DNA from: Roseiarcus sp963709655
Lineage (GTDB): Bacteria > Pseudomonadota > Alphaproteobacteria > Rhizobiales > Beijerinckiaceae
Length of the DNA stretch: 64,000 bases
Reading direction: 5' to 3'
Assembly: GCA_963709655.1 (NCBI GenBank)
Contig: CAVPXF010000017.1
Location: 56,230 to 120,229, forward strand
Shown: piece after piece, positions 35,223 through 42,691 of the stretch
Position numbering within the stretch: the stretch's first letter is position 1
Layout of the letters: each line of letters opens with the position of its first letter
Notes under the pieces: generated by a model
The model's database searches: none
Told to the model about the DNA's origin: nothing
Seen by the model: the letters and a program-made list of their open reading frames with translations, nothing else
Position numbers and translations under genes: made by a program

Positions 35223-36257
35223 TCAGGGCGGGGTGATCTCGCCGCCGACGTCCCAGAGATCCTCCCACGTCTGACCGTCCTTCCATAGGAAAACCTGGCC
35301 CTTGATCAGCCGACAGTTGCGATCGACGCCGGCGATCGCGCTCATCTCGTCGTCGCTCAGCCGGCTCTCCGGCGACGGCGCTGAGATTGGCGGCGTAATT
35401 TCGCGGGTTGACCGAGAACGGAATCGGCGTCTGGCCGCGCTGAACCGCCCATTTGATGCAGACGGCGGCCGGATGGACGCCATGACGCCGGGCGATTGCG
35501 ACGACGACCGGATCCTCCATGGGCGAGGTGTCGCCGGGCGTTCGGTCGCGCTCCGGGCGCCCGGAGAGCCGAGCGGACAATAGCCGACGGGTTGAATTTT
35601 GTTGTCGACCACGAAGCCGAACAGCTCCGGCTGCTGGAAATGGGGATGCAGCTCCATCTCGTTGACGGCCGGCTTGATGCGCGCATCGCGCAGGACCAGC
35701 TTCAGCTTGGGGACGGTCATGTTGGACGTGCCGATATGCCGGACGAGCCCCCGATCGATCAGGGACTCCATCGCGCGCCAGGTCCTCATGTAGTTCTCAT
35801 GAATGTAGGGCTTGGCGTCCGGGCTGCGCGAGCTCACGTCGCAGCCCGGCGGATGGAAGTTCGGAAACGGCCAATGGACGAGGAACAGGTCGAGATAGTC
35901 GAGCTTGAGGTCGGCGAGCGACTTCAAGCAGGACGCGACGACGTCGTCGGGTTCGTGCTTGTCGTTCCAGAGCTTTGATGTGACCCAGAGGTCCTCGCGC
36001 CTGACGCCGCTCCGCATGACGTCCTCGAGCGCGGCGCCGACCGCATCCTCGTTTCCGTAGACCGACGCGCAGTCGAAATGACGGTATCCGATCTCGGCCG
36101 CGCCCCGGACCGCCGCCGCGATCTCGGCCGGCCCGACGCTGTCCGAGCCGAAGGTGCCGAGACCGATGGCGGGCATCGCGGCCCCGGTGGGCAAGCGTCT
36201 CTGCGCGATCGACGCCGGGTCGACCGGCTTGACCCCGGTTTCGCCAAGAATGCTCAT
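35223..36257 (-). CDS. Aldo/keto reductase, carrying two compensating frameshifts
   Basis: A (beta/alpha)8 NADPH oxidoreductase. The amino part has AIGLGTFGSD, YRHFDCASVYGNEDAVG (catalytic Asp/Tyr), LWVTSKLWNDKH (catalytic Lys), DYLDLFLVHWPFP (catalytic His) and SNMTVPKLKLVL. Between about 35563 and 35361 the genuine reading (RPERDRTPGDTSPMEDPVVV, GVHPAAVCIKWAVQRGQTPI, PFSVNPRNYAANLSAV) is in another frame, after which the first frame resumes (LSDDEMSAIAG, NCRLIKGQVFLWKDGQ). Restoring a G at 35560-35562 and removing one at 35361-35362 leaves 344 residues. Its place in the polyol operon suggests a hexitol or aldose substrate. Because the net change is zero, automatic annotation would miss the scrambled middle. 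Confidence 0.85.
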   Translation of the reverse strand: MSILGETGVKPVDPASIAQRRLPTGAAMPAIGLGTFGSDSVGPAEIAAAVRGAAEIGYRHFDCASVYGNEDAVGAALEDVMRSGVRREDLWVTSKLWNDKHEPDDVVASCLKSLADLKLDYLDLFLVHWPFPNFHPPGCDVSSRSPDAKPYIHENYMRTWRAMESLIDRGLVRHIGTSNMTVPKLKLVLRDARIKPAVNEMELHPHFQQPELFGFVVDNKIQPVGYCPLGSPGARSATERPATPRPWRIRSSSQSPGVMASIRPPSASNGRFSAARRRFRSRSTREITPPISAPSPESRLSDDEMSAIAGVDRNCRLIKGQVFLWKDGQTWEDLWDVGGEITPP

Positions 36258-36291
36258 GCCGGTTCTCCGACTGCCGGAAGGCCCCCGAGGG

Positions 36292-37302
36292 TCATCGCTT
36301 ACGGGTGCGCAGGGTGTCGAAATAGACCACGATGATGATCAGGAAGCCGGTGATGATCCGCTGCCAGAACGGGTTGAGGTTTAAGAGATTCGCCCCGTTG
36401 TTGATCGTCGTCAGAATGAAGGAGCCGATCACCGGCCCCTGCACAGACCCGATCGCGCCGAAGAGGCTGGTGCCGCCGATGACCGAGGAGGCGATCGCCT
36501 GCAACTCCCAGCCCTCCGCCTGGGTCGGGTTGCCGATGCCGATTCGCATCGCCAGGAGAATGCCGCAGAACGCGGCGCAGAAGGACGACACGACATAGGC
36601 GAGATAGGTGATCGCCTTGACGTTGACGCCGGAAAGGCGGGCGGCCTCCTTGTTGGAGCCGATCGCGAACAGATAGCGGCCCCAGCGGCTCTGTTCCAAG
36701 AGGATATAGGCGGGGATCGCGACGACGATCACCATCCAGAACAGCATCGGGATCTGGAACCAGGTGCCGTCCGTCCACCGAAAGCCGAGGAAGCTCGAGC
36801 GCGAGAAGCCGGTGAAGGCGTCGTTGTCGATCGAGATGGTGGCGCCGTTGGTGATGAGGAGCCCGATGCCCCTCAGCGCATACATGGTGGCCAGCGTCAT
36901 GATGAACGGCGGCAGGCCCATCTGCACGACGCCGAAAGCGTGGAAGAGGCCGATGAAGACGCCGATGGCGAGCGAGATGGTCACGGCGCCCGTGATCGTC
37001 GAAGCGAAGCCGAGGTGATTGGCGAGCAGCCACGCCACCGCCATCGAGATGAAGCCGGCGACCGCGCCGACCGAAAGGTCGATGCCGCCGGTGATGATGG
37101 CGAATGTCTCGCCGATCGCCAGGATCGCGATCATCGCGCCCTGGCGCAGGAGATTGGCCATGTTGTTCGAAGTCCAGAAGGTCGTGGTCTCGATCGAGAG
37201 CGCGAGCCACATGATCAACAGCAGGCCGAGCAACGTGAGGCCGAGCAGCACCTCGAGGCGCCCGCTGCGCCGACGATCCTGAGAGATGGTTTGATCAGTC
37301 AT
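36292..37302 (-). CDS. Sugar/polyol ABC transporter permease (RbsC-like)
   Basis: A 336-residue CUT2 permease with about nine hydrophobic segments. The family motif is AIITGGIDLSVGAVAGFIS (about residues 68-86), and VIGGTSLFGAIGSVQGPVIG is the carboxyl motif. Helix-rich stretches such as LFWMVIVVAIPAYIL lie between. It forms the membrane channel for the uptake system of the polyol operon, together with the two-domain ATPase just upstream and the binding protein at the operon start. Its motifs are closer to classic RbsC than those of the two paralogous permeases elsewhere in the window. Confidence 0.93.
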   Translation of the reverse strand: MTDQTISQDRRRSGRLEVLLGLTLLGLLLIMWLALSIETTTFWTSNNMANLLRQGAMIAILAIGETFAIITGGIDLSVGAVAGFISMAVAWLLANHLGFASTITGAVTISLAIGVFIGLFHAFGVVQMGLPPFIMTLATMYALRGIGLLITNGATISIDNDAFTGFSRSSFLGFRWTDGTWFQIPMLFWMVIVVAIPAYILLEQSRWGRYLFAIGSNKEAARLSGVNVKAITYLAYVVSSFCAAFCGILLAMRIGIGNPTQAEGWELQAIASSVIGGTSLFGAIGSVQGPVIGSFILTTINNGANLLNLNPFWQRIITGFLIIIVVYFDTLRTRKR

Positions 37303-37339
37303 GTGCCTTGAGATCCCCGTGCCCTAAACGCCGATGGCT

Positions 37340-38851
37340 TCAAACGCCGATGGCTTCGGTTAGTATCGCTTCGTGGGACGTGTCCTTGTGTCCGTGGGTC
37401 GCGACCAACCGGCCGCCACGGAAGACGTGCAAGGTGTCGGCGAGTTCATAGACCTCCGGCAGGTAGGACGAGATCATGATGATGCCCGCGCCCTGTGTGA
37501 GCAGGGCGGCGAACAGCCGATAGATTTCCGCCTTGGTGCCGACGTCGACGCCGACCGTCGGCTCGTCGAAGATGAAGAGCTTCGCGCCGTGATTGAGCCA
37601 CTTGCCGATCACGACCTTCTGCTGGTTGCCGCCGGACAGGCTCGTCACCGGCGCCGTGCGCGACGAGGTCTTGATCTGGACGTCCCGGATCTGCTTGTCC
37701 GCGGCCGCCGCCTCGCGCGGCAGATTGAGCAGCGGGCCCAAGCTCAGGCGCTTGAAGATCGGCAGGTTGATGTTGAGGCCGACGCCGAGCGTGAGGCAGA
37801 GGCCCTGGTCTCTGCGGCTTTCGGGCGAGAGCGCGATGCCGAGGTTCATCGCCTGCCGTTCGGAGCGGATCCGGACCTCCCGCCCTTGCCAGACGATGCG
37901 GCCGCCGGTCGCCGGACGGCGGCCGAACACGCTCTGCACGAACTCGCTGCGGCCGGCGCCGATCAGGCCGTAAAGACCAACGATTTCGCCTTCGCGCACC
38001 GCTATCGAGACATCCTGAAAGCCGGGTCCGCTGAGTTTGTCGGTCTCCATGATCGTCTCGCCGATCGGGACCGCCTCCTTGTGATAGATCTGTTCAATCT
38101 TGCGGGCGATCATCAGCGCGATGAGATCGGCCTCGTTCGTTTCGCTGACCTTGCGCGTGCCGACAAGCGCGCCGTCGCGCAGCACCGACACGCGGTCGCA
38201 GAGTTCGAACACTTCTTCGAGCCGGTGGCTGATGTAGACGATGGTGACGCCCCGGGCCTTGAGCCGGCGGATCAGCTTGAACAGCGCCGCCGCTTCCTGG
38301 CGCGTGAGATAGGCGGTCGGCTCGTCGAAGATCAGGAATTTCGCGCCGCGCCGCTCCGCCCGCGCCGTCGCGATGAGCTGCTGCTGGCCGATGGTCAGGG
38401 ACGAGAGAACCGCCTCGGCCGGCAACGCAAAGCCGAGCTCGTCGAGCAGCTTCTGAGCGTCGCGCGTCATGCGCTTCTTGTCGAGCAGGCCCCCGCGCAT
38501 TTCCTCGTCGCCGAGAAAGATGTTGGCGGCGACGGTCAGGTGCGGGCAGAGCACGACCTCCTGATGCACCGCATTGATGCCCAGGCCGATGGATTCTTGC
38601 GGGTTGGCGAGCGGGACCGACTTGCCCTGCCAGTAGACTTCGCCGGCCGAGCGCTCATGGACGGCGGTCAAGACCTTGATGAGCGTGGACTTGCCAGCGC
38701 CGTTCTCGCCGACGATCGCGTGAATCTCGCCTTCCTCGAAGGTCAGATCGACGGATCTGAGCGCATGGGTCGCCCCGAAACGCTTATCGAGCTTCTCGAG
38801 CACCAGGATCGGCGGGCCAGCGTTCGGGGCGTCGGTTTCAACGGATGCCAT
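37340..38851 (-). CDS. Sugar/polyol ABC transporter ATP-binding protein, two ABC domains (RbsA-like)
   Basis: 503 residues with two tandem ABC domains. Domain 1 has Walker A GENGAGKSTLIK, Q-loop NAVHQEVVLCP, signature-region LTIGQQQL, Walker B LIFDEPTAYL and switch ISHRLEE. Domain 2 has the degenerate Walker A region GLIGAGRSEFVQ usual for this family, signature LSGGNQQKVVIGKWL, Walker B FIFDEPTVGVDVG and switch ISSYLPE. That asymmetry is normal for RbsA/XylG ATPases. ATG at 38851 (MASVETD) was chosen by length; upstream in-frame codons lack a ribosome site. It powers uptake for the polyol operon. Confidence 0.93.
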   Translation of the reverse strand: MASVETDAPNAGPPILVLEKLDKRFGATHALRSVDLTFEEGEIHAIVGENGAGKSTLIKVLTAVHERSAGEVYWQGKSVPLANPQESIGLGINAVHQEVVLCPHLTVAANIFLGDEEMRGGLLDKKRMTRDAQKLLDELGFALPAEAVLSSLTIGQQQLIATARAERRGAKFLIFDEPTAYLTRQEAAALFKLIRRLKARGVTIVYISHRLEEVFELCDRVSVLRDGALVGTRKVSETNEADLIALMIARKIEQIYHKEAVPIGETIMETDKLSGPGFQDVSIAVREGEIVGLYGLIGAGRSEFVQSVFGRRPATGGRIVWQGREVRIRSERQAMNLGIALSPESRRDQGLCLTLGVGLNINLPIFKRLSLGPLLNLPREAAAADKQIRDVQIKTSSRTAPVTSLSGGNQQKVVIGKWLNHGAKLFIFDEPTVGVDVGTKAEIYRLFAALLTQGAGIIMISSYLPEVYELADTLHVFRGGRLVATHGHKDTSHEAILTEAIGV

Positions 38852-38971
38852 AGCCGCACTCTTCGAAGGGCATGGGTTGGTCCCGCCCAACCTCGCCCGT
38901 TGCGCAGCAGCGCCCCGAGCGAGGCTGGAGGAAGGCGCGCCGACGCCGTGGCCGGCGCGCCTCGCGTCAAC

Positions 38972-39934
38972 TCACTTCGGCGGATAGAGCAGCTTGTGCT
39001 CCTTCGGATTATCCATGTTGGCCTTGGTGACGAGATTGGCGCCGGTGTCGACGAAGGCGGGGACCTTCTCGCCCTTCGACGCCGCGAGCGCGGTCTTCAC
39101 GCCGTCGTAGCCCATCCGATACGGATCCTGCAGCAGCAGCGCGGCGATCGTGCCGTCCTTGAGATAGCCGATCAACTTGTCGTCCGCGTCGAAGCAGACG
39201 AGCTTGATCGTGTCGCCCTTCTTGTTCTCCGCGATCGCCTGGCTCGCGCCCTGGCACTGGATCAGATTGTCGGCGAACACGCCGCGCAGGTTCGGGTTGG
39301 CGGTGATCAGGTCAGTCATGATGTTGAGACCGGTCGTCGCGTTGCCGTCCGAAACCTTGTCGGCCACCAGCTTCAGGCCGGGATATTTCTCGGCCAGTTC
39401 TTCCTTGTAGCCCTTGTTGCGCGCCTCGAGCGAGCCGACGCCAGGCAGATGGGTGATCAGCGCGACGTCGCCCTCGGCCTTGCCGTATTTGTCCTTGATC
39501 GCCGCAGCCATGCCGTCGGCGGCGATGCGGCCGCCAACCTCGTTGTCGGTGGTCAGAAACGAGGTGAAGGCCTTCGAATCCGCCGCGGAATCGATGCCGA
39601 TGATCGGCACTTTCTTGGCCGCCTCGTCGATCGGCTTGCCCAGCGCCTTGAACTGGGTCGGCGCGATGACGACGGCCGCGGGTTTCTCGGCGACGGCGTT
39701 CTCGAGGATGGTGATCTCGCCGTTGATGTCGGATTCGGACTGGGCGCCGAGTTCGGGCACCTTGACGTTCAGGTCCTTGGCGGCCTGGCGGGCGCCGGCG
39801 AACACGATCTGCCAATAGGCCGAGGTCGTGTCCTTGACGATGACGGGGATGGTGGGGGCGTCGGCGGCGCGGCCCGGCGAACCGAATGCAGCCACCGAAA
39901 GCAATGCTGTGGCGGCCACAAGATATGTCTTCAT
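38972..39934 (-). CDS. Sugar/polyol ABC transporter, periplasmic substrate-binding protein
   Basis: 320 residues, first gene of the leftward polyol operon. A signal peptide covers residues 1-23 (MKTYLVAATALLSVAAFGSP, cut after GRA). Mature-protein features of Peripla_BP_4 include TIPVIVKDTTSAYWQIVFAG, AVVIAPTQFKALGKPIDEAA, VPIIGIDSAADSKAFTSFLT, TDNEVGGRIAADGMAAAI and LVCFDADDKLIGYLKDGTIA. ATG at 39934 has GGAGGAAAAGC directly upstream; the frame's extension further up is not real. Ligand inferred from the operon: galactitol or another hexitol. Confidence 0.92.
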   Translation of the reverse strand: MKTYLVAATALLSVAAFGSPGRAADAPTIPVIVKDTTSAYWQIVFAGARQAAKDLNVKVPELGAQSESDINGEITILENAVAEKPAAVVIAPTQFKALGKPIDEAAKKVPIIGIDSAADSKAFTSFLTTDNEVGGRIAADGMAAAIKDKYGKAEGDVALITHLPGVGSLEARNKGYKEELAEKYPGLKLVADKVSDGNATTGLNIMTDLITANPNLRGVFADNLIQCQGASQAIAENKKGDTIKLVCFDADDKLIGYLKDGTIAALLLQDPYRMGYDGVKTALAASKGEKVPAFVDTGANLVTKANMDNPKEHKLLYPPK

Positions 39935-40173
39935 GCTTTTCCTCCTTCGACGAGAGCTACGCGCTCTCTTTTGCATAGTTGCATCCTCGGTCCCGTTCCC
40001 GGACCTTGCTTGCCCAGGCCATTGCTGACCGAGCAATATGGAATTTACTCTTCGACAAGGAGCTCCATCTCGTTGCGTAGCCCGCAAGGACTTGGGATGG
40101 CGCCCCTCTCCAGATGACCCCGGTCGAATTGCCCATCCGGGTGGAAAAATTCTTTGCTAGAATGTAACGAAAA

Positions 40174-40215
40174 TGTCAATCTCACGTGCGGGAAATTTTT
40201 ACGAACGTAAAATTT
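40174..40215. promoter_or_regulatory. Divergent control region: minus-strand TTGACA and LacI-type dyad
   Basis: TTTTACG-AA-CGTAAAA (40197-40212) is a perfect 7-bp-arm dyad, extended imperfectly to AAATTT on both flanks (40193-40215). It lies 18 bases before the LacI-family start and next to TTGACA on the minus strand (40179-40174), a good -35 for the polyol operon; the -10 is unclear. Position and symmetry suggest the operator of the LacI-type regulator, controlling both directions. This is inferred. Confidence 0.55.
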
Positions 40216-40229
40216 GTGGAAGGAGTTTG

Positions 40230-41261
40230 ATGAGCGATCGGGAAGCGGCGGCGCCGACGCGAATCCGGACGATGGAGGAATTCTCGGCTGCAAGCGGCAT
40301 CTCGCGGCCGACGCTCTCGCGTTTCTTCAACGATCCCCTGAGCGTGCGAAAAGCCTCGCGGCTCAAGATCGAGGAAGCGATCGAACGCTTCGGCTATCGG
40401 CCCAATCTTTTCGCAGTGAACTTCAATCGGCGCAATCCCAAAACGCTCGGGATCGTCGTCCCCTCGTTGATGGACCCGTTCTATGTCGGGCTTGTTCAGC
40501 GCATCGAGCGGCAAGCGTTGGCGGGCGGATACTGGACCATCATTCAGAATAGTCATGGAGATCCCGAGGGAGAGGCGGAAGCGGTCGCGACCTTGATGTC
40601 GCTCAAACTCGCCGGCGCGATTGTCATTCCGCTCGGCTATGCTTCGCGCGACGGCCTCTACAAGCAAATGACGGACTTCATGCCGGTCGTTTTCCTGGAT
40701 GCGCGGGTGGACGCGAAAGGCGCGTTCGTCGGCACGGACAATCGACAAAGCATGGCTCTGATGGTCGACTATCTGCTCAGGACGGGCGCGCCGCCGAGCT
40801 ATTTCGACATGCCGGAAGTCAATCAGAACGCGCGCGAGCGCCGTCAGGCGTACGAAGCCTCGATGCGCGAGCGCGGCGCCGAAGCGAAGATATTCACGGT
40901 GCGCAGTCGCGACTGGGACTTTGAGCGAGTGGCCTTCGAAGAGGCGTCCCGGCTGCTCAAGAAAGGCGCCTTTGTCGGCGGCACGATCTTGTGCGCCAAC
41001 GATCAAATCGCGTTCGGCGTCATGGCCGCCGCGACGCAGTCGGGCGTGACGGTCGGGCGGCTGTCGGACCTTCGCCTGGCCGGACACGACGATCACCCTT
41101 TGAGCCAATACGCGTGCCCGTCGCTCACGACCGCAGCGCAAGACGTGGAGGGGCTGGCGACCGAGAGCCTCGCAAGGCTGATGGAGGGGATCTCCGCAGG
41201 CGCCAACGTCGACGACACCCGCCGGCTCGAAGCCAAGTTGATCATGCGCGCTTCGGCGTAA
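40230..41261 (+). CDS. LacI-family transcriptional regulator of the polyol operon
   Basis: 343 residues. The amino helix-turn-helix is EEFSAASGISRPTLSRFFND, followed by the hinge KIEEAIERFGYRPN. A periplasmic-binding-type ligand domain follows: TLGIVVPSLMDPFYVGLVQR, AGAIVIPLGYASRDGLYKQM, TILCANDQIAFGVMAAATQS and RLAGHDDHPLSQY. ATG at 40230 follows GGAAGGAG. Read divergently from the transporter-dehydrogenase-kinase operon, it most likely represses it in the absence of the polyol or a phosphorylated intermediate. The spelling of the recognition helix (SRPTLSRFF) departs from the common VSxxTVSRVL form, so its operator may also be non-standard. Confidence 0.9.
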   Translation: MSDREAAAPTRIRTMEEFSAASGISRPTLSRFFNDPLSVRKASRLKIEEAIERFGYRPNLFAVNFNRRNPKTLGIVVPSLMDPFYVGLVQRIERQALAGGYWTIIQNSHGDPEGEAEAVATLMSLKLAGAIVIPLGYASRDGLYKQMTDFMPVVFLDARVDAKGAFVGTDNRQSMALMVDYLLRTGAPPSYFDMPEVNQNARERRQAYEASMRERGAEAKIFTVRSRDWDFERVAFEEASRLLKKGAFVGGTILCANDQIAFGVMAAATQSGVTVGRLSDLRLAGHDDHPLSQYACPSLTTAAQDVEGLATESLARLMEGISAGANVDDTRRLEAKLIMRASA

Positions 41262-41341
41262 GGTCGAGCACGAGAAGGGGCGCATTCGCGACTCCACAGC
41301 GGCCCGAAATCGCGGTAGCCTGGTAGGCGGAAGGGCCCGCG

Positions 41342-41596
41342 ATGGGAACGGACACCAGGAAACCGGGCGATGTGGCGCGCCGCGCCGGGGGTCGGCTCGA
41401 CCGGCGAATTGCGACGTCCGAGGGCGTCTGGCGACGCGAGCTTTTTCGGCTGCCGCGCCCGCAGGCGCGCGCCAAGGCGCGCGAATGGTTCGAGCGGTTC
41501 CCCAAGGCCGCCTACATGACCGAAATCGAATCGTGGCGGGAACTGGCCGACGACGAGATCGAATTCGTCATGCGCCGCCTGCCGTCCGCCGACTGA
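41342..41596 (+). CDS. Small hypothetical protein (84 residues)
   Basis: An 84-residue, strongly basic protein starting MGTDTRKPGDVARRAGGRLD and ending with ESWRELADDEIEFVMRRLPS. No family was recognised. Support for it being real: ATG with GGAAGGG just upstream, a non-repetitive composition with an amphipathic carboxyl half, and a location in an otherwise empty stretch. No signal peptide or membrane segment. It is read in the same direction as the LacI gene, 80 bases after it. Confidence 0.55.
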   Translation: MGTDTRKPGDVARRAGGRLDRRIATSEGVWRRELFRLPRPQARAKAREWFERFPKAAYMTEIESWRELADDEIEFVMRRLPSAD

Positions 41597-41975
41597 GGCG
41601 AGGCCCCGGCTTTACGGAGACGGGCGCGCGACGGCTCGCGGCGGCCTCTCCGAGCCATGCGCCCTCGAGACCGCGCTCCCCTTCGAAGAGACAGGCTTGT
41701 TAATACATCATTTACCGTACACATCGCACGAAGGCAAGGCGTTAACTATCGTTTTCCTAAGCGTAAACCATTAATTAAGCATAGACTCGTACGTATTAGC
41801 GAATATTTCTCTCCAATTGCCTGCTTCTCAAGCTGGGGCGATAATTCCGCCACGCTTCACGCCTCAAATATGATCTGTCCGTTACAGGAATCGTTATCCA
41901 TAACGACTACCGTTCGGGCAAGCCCGCGGCGCGGCCGACGTCGGCCGTGGGGTTGGAGGCAAGGAGTACCTGAAG
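41597..41975. promoter_or_regulatory. AT-rich upstream region of the outer-membrane protein gene
   Basis: 379 bases, the most AT-rich stretch in the window from 41700 to 41920, typical of a strong regulated promoter. TTAATACATCATTTACC (41700-41716) fits the pattern TTAA-N7-TTTAC and GTTAACTATCGTTTTCC (41741-41757) fits TTAA-N7-TTTC; both resemble the CtrA site TTAA-N7-TTAAC. ATTAATTAAG lies at 41771-41779. A GGCAAGGAG ribosome site precedes the ATG at 41976. No gene was seen. Confidence 0.45.
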
Positions 41976-42623
41976 ATGACCAGACTTCTGATCGGCGCGC
42001 TTCTCGCCGGCGTCGCCTCGTCTGCGCTCGCAGCCGATCTGCCGGCGGGGCCCTATTCGGCGCCGGTCTATGTTCCGGCGTTCACCTGGACCGGCGTCTA
42101 TTTCGGCCTCAACGGCGGCGGCGGATGGGCCAGCACCAGCAACGGCTCGTTCGGCGACCTCTCCGGCTGGACGTTTGGCGGCACGGTCGGCGCGAACTAC
42201 CAGATGGGCCAGTTCGTGGTCGGCGGCGAAGGCGACTGGGACTGGGCGAATGTCGGCCACACCCAGTATTTCACGCTGAGCTCGAACCAGATGAACGTCA
42301 ACGAGACGCTGACCCTGCGCGCCCGCGGCGGCGTCGCGTTCGACCGGGCGCTCGTCTACGTGACCGGCGGCTACGCCGGGGTCAACGCCAACGCCAACTT
42401 CTCGACTCCGCTCGCCGGCTGGGGCGGCTCGCAGAGCCAGTGGATCAGCGGCGGAGCGATCGGCGCCGGCGTCGAATACGCGTTCACCAACAACATCACG
42501 GCCAAGGCCGAATATCTCTACCTGCCGCTGTCGAGCACGACTTTCTTCAACTCCGGGTACTACTCGACCCGCGCGCCCGTGGACCTGAGCCTCCTGCGCG
42601 CCGGCGTGAACTACAAGTTCTGA
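41976..42623 (+). CDS. Outer-membrane beta-barrel protein, Omp25/31 family
   Basis: 215 residues. Signal peptide 1-19 (cut after ALA, before ADLPAGPY). The mature protein begins with the family's Pro/Tyr linker (PVYVPAFTWTGVYFGLNGGG) and then alternating amphipathic strands (FGGTVGANYQMGQFVVGGEG, LRARGGVAFDRALVYVTGGY, GAGVEYAFTNNITAKAEYLY). It ends LLRAGVNYKF, with the terminal Phe needed for barrel insertion. Eight strands are likely. Homologues are abundant surface antigens in rhizobia and Brucella. The long AT-rich promoter region suits high, growth-controlled expression. Confidence 0.92.
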   Translation: MTRLLIGALLAGVASSALAADLPAGPYSAPVYVPAFTWTGVYFGLNGGGGWASTSNGSFGDLSGWTFGGTVGANYQMGQFVVGGEGDWDWANVGHTQYFTLSSNQMNVNETLTLRARGGVAFDRALVYVTGGYAGVNANANFSTPLAGWGGSQSQWISGGAIGAGVEYAFTNNITAKAEYLYLPLSSTTFFNSGYYSTRAPVDLSLLRAGVNYKF

Positions 42624-42691
42624 GCGCCCCGGACGGACCGGGCGCTGTAGACGCGGTCGCTGACCGCGTCCGCCGCGATCAGCGATCGCGG
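42623..42691. terminator. Three consecutive palindromes at a convergent gene junction
   Basis: AGCGCCCCGG/CCGGGCGCT (42623-42646), GACGCGGTC-GCT-GACCGCGTC (42650-42670) and CCGCGATC-AGC-GATCGCGG (42673-42691) follow directly after the barrel-protein stop and run into the glycerate-kinase stop. The second and third are also roughly mirror images (TGTAGACGCGG against CCGCGGCTACA type ends). Most simply a bidirectional terminator built from repeat DNA. Confidence 0.65.

Noticed and set aside
33380..35236. A 600-codon plus-strand frame opposite the kinase and SDR genes
   Set aside because: No recognisable domains; the minus strand carries catalytic motifs of both enzymes throughout.
37373..40117. 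A 900-codon plus-strand frame opposite the polyol transporter genes
   Set aside because: Antisense to an ABC ATPase and a binding protein with unmistakable motifs; composition is typical of a shadow frame.
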